This document shows positions 1-5,496 of a stretch of 6,846 nucleotides of DNA, piece by piece. Position 1 is the stretch's first letter. Each line of letters opens with the position of its first letter. Made by a program: the position numbers and the translations under genes. The notes beneath the pieces were generated by a model. It ran no database searches. It saw only the letters and a list, made by a program, of their open reading frames with translations, and was not told the DNA's origin. The stretch lies in the NCBI GenBank assembly GCA_964390115.1, contig CAYMGT010000041.1:1-6846 (forward strand), written 5' to 3'. This DNA is from JAIPJA01 sp964390115 (GTDB lineage: Bacteria; Patescibacteriota; Patescibacteriia; Patescibacteriales; UBA12465).

Positions 1-16
1 ACATATTAAAAAATAT

Positions 17-37
17 TGTATATAATAGAAATATACA
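17..37. promoter_or_regulatory. Inverted repeat, candidate operator of brnTA
   Basis: TGTATAT at 17-23 and ATATACA at 31-37 are exact reverse complements separated by 7 bases. They flank and overlap the -10-like TATAAT at 21-26, just upstream of the toxin gene. Ribbon-helix-helix antitoxins usually repress their own promoter by binding short inverted repeats, so this is a plausible operator. The DNA is very AT-rich, so a chance 7-base match is possible. Confidence 0.35.
21..26 (+). promoter_or_regulatory. -10 box candidate for the toxin-antitoxin pair
   Basis: A perfect TATAAT lies 26 bases before the toxin start codon, implying transcription from about position 33 and a leader of about 20 bases. 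The matching -35 element would fall at or beyond the left edge of the window, so it cannot be checked. In AT-rich DNA a lone TATAAT is only moderate evidence. Confidence 0.45.
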
Positions 38-52
38 TTAATTTATTAGAAT

Positions 53-346
53 ATGTTGAAATTATCACAAATTATAGGATTTGATTGGAATAAGTGGAAT
101 ATTGATAAAAACTGGATTAAACATAAAATTAAGGCTGAAGAATGCGAACAAATCTTTTTTAATCAACCCTTAATTATTTATCCTGACCTTAACCACTCAG
201 AAAAAGAAAAAAGATCTTATGCTCTAGGGAGAACGATTGAGGATAAATTATTGTTTGTTGTATTTTCCATTAGAAAAGAGAAAATAAGGATAATTTCAGC
301 TCATAAAATGAATAAAAAAGAACAAAAAATATATGAACAAAATTAA
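53..346 (+). CDS. brnT: BrnT family type II toxin (predicted ribonuclease)
   Basis: The 97-residue protein matches the BrnT toxin pattern along its whole length. It has an N-terminal F-D-W-N-K segment (10-14), N20 and H24 in the N-W-I-K-H stretch, H48/E50/R54 (H-S-E-K-E-K-R) followed by G59-R60, a beta-rich core (L-L-F-V-V-F-S-I-R, 66-74), the signature R-I-I-S-A (79-83) and E90/Y94 near the end. BrnT proteins are usually about 90-100 residues and fold like RelE-type ribonucleases that block translation by cutting RNA; activity here is inferred from family membership. The ATG at 53 is the only good start, with no Shine-Dalgarno sequence. The 3' end overlaps the antitoxin gene by 14 bases, and toxin-first order is normal for brnTA. 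Confidence 0.85.
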   Translation: MLKLSQIIGFDWNKWNIDKNWIKHKIKAEECEQIFFNQPLIIYPDLNHSEKEKRSYALGRTIEDKLLFVVFSIRKEKIRIISAHKMNKKEQKIYEQN

Positions 347-617
347 AAAAATTCCAAAATTTAAGAATGAAGATGAAGAAAGAGATTTCTGGGCTAAAAA
401 TGAATCAAGTAATTACATGGATTGGTCAAAAGCTCAAAAAAATCCAGCTTTGCCTAACTTAAAACCGTCTACAAGGGCAATATCTTTACGTCTGCCTTTA
501 ACCATGCTTGATCAACTTAAAAGTCTTTCTAATAAAAAAGATGTACCTTATCAATCTTATATTAAGATTATATTGGATGAAAGGATTAAGAAAGAAATTG
601 AACGAAGAAAAAGATAA
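333..617 (+). CDS. brnA: BrnA/CopG-type ribbon-helix-helix antitoxin
   Basis: The 94-residue partner of the upstream toxin starts inside that gene, with a 14-base overlap that suggests translational coupling. The N-terminal part carries the motif I-P-K-F-K-N-E-D-E-E-R-D-F-W (7-20), then M-D-W-S-K (29-33) and P-N-L-K-P-S-T (41-47), all typical of CopG-like antitoxins that travel with BrnT. The C-terminal part is a ribbon-helix-helix fold: strand A-I-S-L-R-L-P (49-55), helix around 57-67, and helix 2 with V-P-Y-Q-S-Y-I (71-77), ending in a basic tail (K86-R94). In this family the antitoxin wraps the toxin with one part and binds operator DNA as a dimer with the other, repressing the operon. No Shine-Dalgarno sequence is visible. 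The family assignment is strong; the symbol brnA rests on the pairing. Confidence 0.85.
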   Translation: MNKIKKIPKFKNEDEERDFWAKNESSNYMDWSKAQKNPALPNLKPSTRAISLRLPLTMLDQLKSLSNKKDVPYQSYIKIILDERIKKEIERRKR

Positions 618-638
618 TTTCTTGTAAGAATATAACAC

Positions 639-666
639 AAAAACACGCTAATTTAGCGTGCTTTTT
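639..666. terminator. Bidirectional intrinsic terminator
   Basis: A perfect 7-bp stem (CACGCTA at 644-650, TAGCGTG at 654-660) has a 3-base loop. On the plus strand it is followed by C and five T (662-666). On the minus strand it is followed directly by five T (complement of A639-643). It sits 27 bases after the antitoxin stop and 14 bases beyond the 3' end of the minus-strand tRNA-Gly, so it can end both converging transcripts. Confidence 0.85.
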
Positions 667-673
667 GTCGTTG

Positions 674-745
674 AGCGGGTAACGGGAATCGAACCCGTAT
701 CTCTACCTTGGCAAGGTAATATAATAACCATTATACGATACCCGC
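674..745 (-). tRNA. tRNA-Gly (anticodon GCC)
   Basis: The minus strand folds as a 72-nt cloverleaf. The acceptor stem is GCGGGTA with TACCCGC (7 bp), the D loop contains GG, the anticodon stem is TTACC with GGTAG (one T-G wobble), and the loop TTGCCAA puts GCC at positions 34-36. The variable region is 4 nt, and the T arm is ACGGG-TTCGATT-CCCGT. The discriminator base is U, usual for bacterial tRNA-Gly. The genomic 3' end continues CAA, so CCA is not encoded and must be added by a nucleotidyltransferase. The D stem is short (about 3 pairs). It reads GGC and GGU codons. It has its own promoter 17 bases upstream and a terminator just downstream. Confidence 0.95.
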
Positions 746-761
746 ATTTTTCAATACTTCT

Positions 762-790
762 ATTTTATTAAACCCTACAACTAAAGTCAA
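762..790 (-). promoter_or_regulatory. Sigma-70-type promoter for tRNA-Gly
   Basis: On the minus strand, TTGACT (complement of 785-790) is followed after exactly 17 bases by TAAAAT (complement of 762-767). That is a near-consensus -35/-10 pair at ideal spacing. The predicted start, about 755, gives a leader of roughly 10 bases before the tRNA 5' end at 745. Its location directly after a terminator supports an independent transcription unit. Confidence 0.75.
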
Positions 791-821
791 GCTAAAAAAA
801 TTTAATAACCATCTTTATAAT

Positions 822-846
822 AAAAAACTGTGATAACCACAGTTTT
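822..846 (-). terminator. Intrinsic terminator after tRNA-Leu (end of the long operon)
   Basis: Read on the minus strand, AAAACTGTG (complement of 838-846) pairs perfectly with CACAGTTTT (complement of 824-832) over a 5-base loop, and the T-run continues to six T (complement of 822-827). It begins 5 bases past the tRNA-Leu 3' end. On the plus strand only four T follow the stem, so it should work mainly for minus-strand transcription. Confidence 0.85.
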
Positions 847-851
847 CTAAG

Positions 852-935
852 TGCCGCGGGGGAGAATCGAACTCCCACGATATCGCTATCATTGGATTTT
901 AAGTCCAACGCGTCTACCAATTCCGCCACCGCGGC
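852..935 (-). tRNA. tRNA-Leu (anticodon TAA)
   Basis: This is an 84-nt class II tRNA on the minus strand. The acceptor stem is GCCGCGG with CCGCGGC (7 bp, perfect). The D loop contains TTGGTAGA, the anticodon stem is TTGGA with TCCAA, and loop CTTAAAA places TAA at positions 34-36. A long variable arm (about 15 nt, TGATAGCGATATCGT) is characteristic of leucine tRNAs. The T arm is GGGAG-TTCGATT-CTCCC. The discriminator is A, as expected for leucine. The following genomic bases are CTT, so CCA is not encoded. It should read UUA, a heavily used leucine codon in such AT-rich genes. It lies 23 bases after the tmRNA gene with no recognisable promoter between, so it is probably processed from the same transcript. 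Confidence 0.96.
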
Positions 936-958
936 TTAATATAATATTAGGGAAACTG

Positions 959-1342
959 TGGAGATGGCGGGAATTGAACCCGCGTGCAACAAAGTTTCTT
1001 AAATACTTTTACAGAGATAGAACGGTTTAAAAAATAAAAACAATCATCAAAACCGAACAAAAGCGATTGTTTCTTAGTCTTTTAAGTTTCAACTTAAAGT
1101 CAAAGACAAATCTTTAAGTCTAGCTTCTAATATGACACCTGACTCCGCCTCTGAAGCCTAAAACGGGCAGATGGTTACTGGTTTTACGCAGCAACAGGAG
1201 CGAAGGCTGGAACTTTCCATGAGAAAGCTTTGCCTTTGCTTGCAAATTTGTTTGCAGTTGTAGTTTTGAGCTGAATTTACGTGTAAACTCAAACACGCTC
1301 TGAATATTTAAGGTACGTTTATTGTCGATACCGGTCATCCCC
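959..1342 (-). ncRNA. ssrA: tmRNA (transfer-messenger RNA), one-piece
   Basis: tmRNA rescues stalled ribosomes together with SmpB: it acts as an alanyl-tRNA mimic and then as a short message for a degradation tag. The 384-nt gene shows the expected parts. The tRNA-like acceptor GGGGATG (5' end, 1342-1336) pairs with CATCTCC (966-960, one G-U), with discriminator A. The T arm is GCGGG-TTCAATT-CCCGC. A long-range helix H2 joins CTTAAATA (1312-1305) to TATTTAAG (1005-998). Pseudoknot PK1 has stems CGTGT/ACACG and TTGAG/CTCAA (1297-1266), and the tag frame starts 10 bases later. The region between the tag and H2 is rich in self-complementary segments that would form the other pseudoknots. CCA is not encoded. 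The gene begins 6 bases after the smpB stop codon, and I see no usable promoter, so co-transcription and 5' processing by RNase P are likely. Confidence 0.95.
1184..1255 (-). other. tmRNA tag-peptide reading frame
   Basis: The resume codon is taken as GCA at 1255-1253, ten bases after PK1. The frame encodes 23 residues and stops at TAA (1186-1184). The tag begins A-N-K-F-A-S-K-G-K and ends V-P-A-F-A-P-V-A-A. Alanine-asparagine starts and a small hydrophobic end (…AA) are typical of tmRNA tags recognised by ClpXP-type proteases. At 23 residues it is longer than the 10-residue E. coli tag. The stop lies at the base of a hairpin (TAAAAC pairing with GTTTTA, 1164-1159). An alternative resume at the alanine codon four codons later would leave 22 bases after PK1 and fits less well. 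Confidence 0.8.
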
Positions 1343-1348
1343 TAATAT

Positions 1349-1816
1349 CTACATTTTTCGTTTTTTTAAAGCATTGAAACGCCTATCTAAATCTCTTCTT
1401 TTTATCGTTTCTCTCTTATCATGCTGTTTTTTACCCTTAGCTAATCCTATCTCTAACTTTATAAAACTATGCTTAGTATATAGCTTTAAAGGGACAAGTG
1501 TCAAGCCTACTTCTTTAGTCTTACCTAAGAGATAATCTATTTCCTTAGTGTTTAAAAGTAGCTTTCTTTCTCTCTCTGCGTTATAAGTTTCTATATTTCC
1601 CGTCGGCTTATATTTACCCACATGAGCCTTAATTAAATAAGGTACGGTCTTTTTAGTTTTTCCATCTTGCCTGAAACTAACATAACTACCTTTTAAATTA
1701 ACCGTACCCGCTTTTATAGCTTTAACCTCGTAACCTTTCAAAACTATTCCCGTCTCATAAGTTTCTAAAATCTCATAATTGTGTCTAGCTTGCCTATTTA
1801 AAGCTATACTTGGCAT
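1349..1816 (-). CDS. smpB: SmpB, SsrA-binding protein
   Basis: The 155-residue protein is the usual SmpB length. SmpB binds the tRNA-like domain of tmRNA and fills the ribosomal A-site decoding centre during trans-translation. Recognisable family motifs are N7-R8, the segment E-T-G-I-V-L-K-G-Y-E-V-K (21-32), G37 and N40 (A-G-T-V-N-L), R-E-R-K-L-L-L (82-88), G-L-T-L-V-P-L (104-110), and the C-terminal G-L-A-K-G-K-K-Q-H-D-K-R-E (124-136). A basic tail (R140-K154) would form the helix that enters the mRNA channel. The start ATG lies 9 bases after the trigger factor stop, without a Shine-Dalgarno sequence. The TAG stop is 6 bases before the mature tmRNA 5' end, so this gene's message runs directly into its RNA partner. 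Confidence 0.97.
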   Translation of the reverse strand: MPSIALNRQARHNYEILETYETGIVLKGYEVKAIKAGTVNLKGSYVSFRQDGKTKKTVPYLIKAHVGKYKPTGNIETYNAERERKLLLNTKEIDYLLGKTKEVGLTLVPLKLYTKHSFIKLEIGLAKGKKQHDKRETIKRRDLDRRFNALKKRKM

Positions 1817-1825
1817 ATAATTTAA

Positions 1826-3118
1826 TTATTTCTTTATATTCCACTCCTTAAGTTGCTTAATAACCTTTTGGTTAATAAGTAGATTGTGTAAATAATTTCT
1901 GTAATCAGCACTCTTTAACATTTTTTCTACTTCATCATTGCCCTTGTTTTGCTTTGTAATTACATCTAGTTGTTTATCAACCTCATCATCTAAAACTTTG
2001 ATTTCTTCAGTTTGAGCAATTTTTCTAATTACTAAAGCTGTCTTAACTCTTTTTATTGCCTGAGGCAATAAATCTAATTTCATTTCATCTTGACTTTTTT
2101 TAATACTAGACAAATAATCTTCAAATTTAAGATTTTGCTGCTCAATTGATTTTTTTAATTCAGCTAACATGTTATTTGACTCATTATCAATTAATACTTG
2201 TGGCAATTCACCAACTTTAGCATTTTTTAGTATTTCTTCAAGTAGCTTTATCTCTGTTTTCTGATTAGCTTTTTGTTCTTGCTCAGCTTGAACATTTTTT
2301 TCTAAGTTAGATCGTAAATCTTCTAAGTTTTTAAACTGTAAAACCTTAGCAAAATCATCATCAACCTTGGGAACGTTTCTCTCATAAATTTCTTTTACCT
2401 TAACTTTAAATTCAACCATTTTACCAGCTAAATTTTTCTGATGATGACTATCAGGAAAAGGTAAACTAAATATTTTTTCCTCGTTTTTCTTAGCACCTAA
2501 AATATTATTATCAAAACCTGGGACAAAATAATCTTTACCCATAACAACAGCTACGTCTTGACTCTGTCCACCCTCTACAGGAACATTGTTGAGACTCAAA
2601 TAAACATCAACTATAGCTTTATCAGTGTCTTTAAGCTCTCTATCTACAATTTTTTCCTGAGCCCTCATCTCCGCTAACTGATTTAAGGTCTTATCTATCT
2701 GTTTCTCATCTATTTCTATCTTCTCTTCTTCTATTTTTAAATCTTTATAAGAACCTAGCTCCACTTCTGGTAAAACAGCTATGGTTAATTTATATTCTAA
2801 ATTATTACCTGGAGCTAACTTATTAATCTGTATCTGAGGTTGACCAATGGCTTGAGAGTTTTTATCCACACCTTCATCTAAAACTTTATCTAAAGTTTTA
2901 TTAATAGCAATATAGGCAGACTCTTCTAATAAAGCCATTTCACCTACTTTTTGTTTAACTATCTCTAGGGGAGCTTTACCTGATCTAAATCCCTCAATTT
3001 TAATTTTCTCTGACAATTTTTTTGCACCTTTTTCAATATAGGGTTCAAATTCTTGCCAAGAAAGATTTACAGTTAATTCTACTTGTGATTTTTCTAAATT
3101 TTTTTTATTAATATCCAT
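1826..3118 (-). CDS. tig: Trigger factor (ribosome-bound chaperone / prolyl isomerase)
   Basis: The 430-residue protein has full trigger factor length. The N-terminal ribosome-binding domain (about 1-118) contains the signature G-F-R-S-G-K-A-P (43-50), which docks on ribosomal protein uL23 at the exit tunnel. The FKBP-like peptidyl-prolyl isomerase domain spans about 160-245 and includes V-P-G-F-D-N-N-I-L-G (199-208) and F-S-L-P-F-P (217-222). The C-terminal chaperone arms (about 249-430) begin with V-P-K-V-D-D-D-F-A-K and contain E-L-P-Q-V-L-I-D-N-E (304-313). It shields nascent chains in the cytosol. The FKBP active site was not checked residue by residue, so isomerase activity is inferred. 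The ATG follows the pyrophosphatase stop by 20 bases, with no Shine-Dalgarno sequence, and smpB follows after 9 bases, placing nascent-chain folding and ribosome rescue in one operon. Confidence 0.96.
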   Translation of the reverse strand: MDINKKNLEKSQVELTVNLSWQEFEPYIEKGAKKLSEKIKIEGFRSGKAPLEIVKQKVGEMALLEESAYIAINKTLDKVLDEGVDKNSQAIGQPQIQINKLAPGNNLEYKLTIAVLPEVELGSYKDLKIEEEKIEIDEKQIDKTLNQLAEMRAQEKIVDRELKDTDKAIVDVYLSLNNVPVEGGQSQDVAVVMGKDYFVPGFDNNILGAKKNEEKIFSLPFPDSHHQKNLAGKMVEFKVKVKEIYERNVPKVDDDFAKVLQFKNLEDLRSNLEKNVQAEQEQKANQKTEIKLLEEILKNAKVGELPQVLIDNESNNMLAELKKSIEQQNLKFEDYLSSIKKSQDEMKLDLLPQAIKRVKTALVIRKIAQTEEIKVLDDEVDKQLDVITKQNKGNDEVEKMLKSADYRNYLHNLLINQKVIKQLKEWNIKK

Positions 3119-3138
3119 AAGAAATATTAGTTATTTGT

Positions 3139-5151
3139 TTATAGGAGTAGTCCTACTATTAAAAGTGCTACTATGTTTAAGATTTTTATCATTGGGTTAA
3201 TAGCTGGTCCAGCTGTATCTTTATAGGGATCACCAACAGTATCACCTGTAACTGCAGCTTTATGAGCTTCAGAGCCTTTACCGCCAAAATGTCCATCTTC
3301 AATATATTTTTTCGCATTATCCCAAGCGCCCCCACCTGAAGTCATGGAAATAGCTACAAAAATACCAGTAATAATAGAACCGACTAATAGACCACCTAAA
3401 GCTAGTTGCCCAGCTAAAGGGTTAATTAACTTACTAAAGCCAACACCAATAATTATAGGGGTCAATACAGGAATTAAGGCAGGAACTACCATTTGTTTTA
3501 TAGCAGCTTTAGTAACAATATCTACAGTTCTGCCGTAGTCAGGTTTTTCGGTACCCTCCATTATTCCCGGCTTTTCTTTAAACTGAGCTCTCACGTCATT
3601 AACTACTGAACCAGCAGTTTTTCCTACTGCTTTCATAGACAAAGCAGCGAAATAGAAGGGAAGTAAACCACCAATAAATAATCCAGCTAAAACATAGGGG
3701 TCGTTAATTAAGAATTGTACTTTATCACCTAAAGAGTGAGTATAGTCAGCAAATAAAACTAGGGCAGCTAGGGCAGCGCTACCTATAGCATAACCCTTTG
3801 TAACTGCTTTAGTGGTATTACCAACTGCATCTAATGGATCGGTTACATTTCTAACCTCTTCTCCTAGTTCAGACATTTCTGCAATACCCCCAGCATTATC
3901 AGTAATAGGTCCATAAGCATCTAAAGTCACAATAATACCCGTTAAAGACAGCATGCTAACAGCCGCAACAGCTACGCCATATAGACCAACCAAAGCATAA
4001 GAACCTAAAATAGCTGCCACAATTACTAAAACTGGCCACAAAGTAGATTGCAAAGAAACTGCTAGTCCTGCGATTACGTTAGTTCCGTGACCCGTCTCAG
4101 AAGCTTTAGCAATACTCTTTACAGGTTTATATTTAGTGGAAGTGTAATACTCAGTAATAACCACTAGTAGACCCGTAACTACTAGTCCTATAATAGCAGT
4201 TAGATAAATATTAGTAGCTGAGTAAATTGCATTATCGGCAAAAAAGTATCTAGCCAAAGGATAAAAACCAATAGCTGATAAAATACTTGTAGCTATAAGT
4301 CCTTTGTACAAGGCCTTCATTATATTCTTCTTTTTTCCTAATTTTATAAAAAATACTCCGATAATAGAAGTAACTACAGACAAAGCTCCAAGAGCTAAAG
4401 GAAATATTATAACATTTACATCACCAGCAAAGAGTAGAGAGCCTAAAAACATAGCAGCAATAGCTGTAACTGAATATGTTTCAAATAAATCAGCTGCCAT
4501 ACCCGCACAGTCTCCAACATTGTCTCCAACATTATCAGCAATTACAGCTGGGTTTCTAGGGTCATCTTCAGGGATACTAGCCTCAACTTTTCCTACTAAA
4601 TCAGCTCCAACATCAGCTGCTTTAGTATAAATTCCTCCACCTAAACGAGCAAAAATAGAAATTAAAGAACCACCAAAACTAAAACCAATTAGAGCATGTA
4701 AGTCTTTAGTTAAAAAATAAAAACCAGCTGTACCTAAAAGAGCTAAACCAACCACCAAAAGACCGGTAACTGAACCACCTTTTACAGCTACATTTAATCC
4801 TTGTTTTAAGCCACTTCTGGCTGCTTCAGCAGTTTTAACATTAGCTCTAACACTGACCCACATACCAATATATCCAGCTAAACCTGAAAGTATTGCACCA
4901 GCTAAAAAAGCTAAAGCAGTTAACCAGCCTAAAGCAGGTATAAAACCAATAATTAAAAACACTACCACCGCTACCATGGCCACTGTTCTGTATTGTCTAG
5001 CTAAAAAAGCCTTAGCTCCCTCTTGGATAGCTTTAGAAATAGCTATCATTTTATCATTACCACTAGGCAATTTAGTGATAGATCTTGCAGTTAAAGCTCC
5101 ATAAATCAAAGCTAAAAGAGAACTGCTAATAATTAAAAAAGTGATTACCAT
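3139..5151 (-). CDS. hppA: Membrane proton-translocating pyrophosphatase, K+-independent type
   Basis: This 670-residue integral membrane protein hydrolyses pyrophosphate and pumps H+ out of the cytoplasm; the hydrophobicity fits the roughly 16 helices of the family. Conserved substrate and Mg-binding motifs are present: D-V-G-A-D-L-V-G-K-V-E (180-190), E-D-D-P-R-N-P (195-201), D-N-V-G-D-N-V-G-D (206-214), D-A-Y-G-P-I-T-D-N-A-G-G-I-A-E-M (411-426) and G-D-T-V-G-D-P-Y-K-D-T-A-G-P (636-649). In G-N-T-T-K-A-V-T-K-G (444-453), Lys448 and Thr451 occupy positions that separate K+-independent H+-pumps (Lys, Thr) from K+-dependent enzymes (Ala there), so potassium should not be needed. It follows the MazG-like gene by 30 bases and precedes trigger factor by 20. 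The product could energise the membrane using pyrophosphate from biosynthesis. No Shine-Dalgarno sequence is seen. Confidence 0.97.
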   Translation of the reverse strand: MVITFLIISSSLLALIYGALTARSITKLPSGNDKMIAISKAIQEGAKAFLARQYRTVAMVAVVVFLIIGFIPALGWLTALAFLAGAILSGLAGYIGMWVSVRANVKTAEAARSGLKQGLNVAVKGGSVTGLLVVGLALLGTAGFYFLTKDLHALIGFSFGGSLISIFARLGGGIYTKAADVGADLVGKVEASIPEDDPRNPAVIADNVGDNVGDCAGMAADLFETYSVTAIAAMFLGSLLFAGDVNVIIFPLALGALSVVTSIIGVFFIKLGKKKNIMKALYKGLIATSILSAIGFYPLARYFFADNAIYSATNIYLTAIIGLVVTGLLVVITEYYTSTKYKPVKSIAKASETGHGTNVIAGLAVSLQSTLWPVLVIVAAILGSYALVGLYGVAVAAVSMLSLTGIIVTLDAYGPITDNAGGIAEMSELGEEVRNVTDPLDAVGNTTKAVTKGYAIGSAALAALVLFADYTHSLGDKVQFLINDPYVLAGLFIGGLLPFYFAALSMKAVGKTAGSVVNDVRAQFKEKPGIMEGTEKPDYGRTVDIVTKAAIKQMVVPALIPVLTPIIIGVGFSKLINPLAGQLALGGLLVGSIITGIFVAISMTSGGGAWDNAKKYIEDGHFGGKGSEAHKAAVTGDTVGDPYKDTAGPAINPMIKILNIVALLIVGLLL

Positions 5152-5181
5152 AATTTTAAAGTTAAAATTTAAATATTTATA

Positions 5182-5484
5182 TTATTTATTAATATATCTC
5201 TGCCATTTATTACATTTTTCAAGCATAAGTGCCTCTAAATCTTGTAAGTTAATATTTGGATTGGCTTGAAAAATAACAGAAAAGGTTACCAACAAAACAT
5301 CTACTCCTTCTTCCACAACCTCTTTTTGTCCTAAATTTTTATGAGCACAAGCTGAAACTTTTTCCGAAGATAAAACTGCTTCTGCTAATTCACCAAATTC
5401 TTCTACGCCCTTTAAGGTTCTTTCAACAATAGTCTTAGGATCCTTTTTAGTTAAGTTTCTTACAGTCTCTAAAAACTTTTCCAT
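5182..5484 (-). CDS. MazG-like nucleotide pyrophosphohydrolase
   Basis: This 100-residue, mostly alpha-helical protein carries the metal-binding pattern of the all-alpha NTP pyrophosphatase (MazG/dUTPase-like) superfamily: E28-E29-x-x-E32 in V-E-E-F-G-E-L-A-E-A, then E58/E59-x-x-D62 in V-V-E-E-G-V-D-V-L-L-V. Family members hydrolyse (d)NTPs to (d)NMP plus pyrophosphate, often as house-cleaning enzymes; the substrate cannot be told from sequence. It is a single domain, like the short MazG-like proteins and unlike the two-domain E. coli MazG. The start ATG lies 12 bases after the nusA stop without a Shine-Dalgarno sequence. The next gene, 30 bases on, encodes an enzyme that consumes pyrophosphate. 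A related house-cleaning subfamily (MazG-like versus phosphoribosyl-ATP pyrophosphatase-like) is possible, but the EExxE/ExxD pattern favours MazG-like. Confidence 0.8.
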   Translation of the reverse strand: MEKFLETVRNLTKKDPKTIVERTLKGVEEFGELAEAVLSSEKVSACAHKNLGQKEVVEEGVDVLLVTFSVIFQANPNINLQDLEALMLEKCNKWQRYINK

Positions 5485-5496
5485 AAATATAACTTA

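Noticed and set aside
937..949. 13-base palindrome TAATAT-A-ATATTA between tmRNA and tRNA-Leu as a tRNA-Leu promoter
   Set aside because: A -10 box here would start transcription inside the tRNA, and no -35 element lies at proper spacing in the tmRNA 3' end.
1120..1338. A 72-codon open frame on the minus strand
   Set aside because: It lies entirely inside the tmRNA gene and is not in the tag frame. The tRNA-like ends, PK1 and helix H2 explain the sequence better, and the protein resembles nothing.
3344..3538. Plus-strand 64-codon frame opposite hppA
   Set aside because: It is antisense to a conserved membrane protein, has no homology or start signal, and is a typical shadow frame.
4304..4630. 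Plus-strand 108-codon frame opposite hppA
   Set aside because: It is antisense to the most conserved hppA motifs, low in complexity, and without a promoter or family resemblance.
5152..5169. Inverted repeat AATTTTAA-AG-TTAAAATT just before the hppA start
   Set aside because: It consists almost wholly of A and T with a 2-base spacer in an AT-rich gap. It has no GC pairs to form a stable hairpin and no partner promoter elements, so it may be chance.
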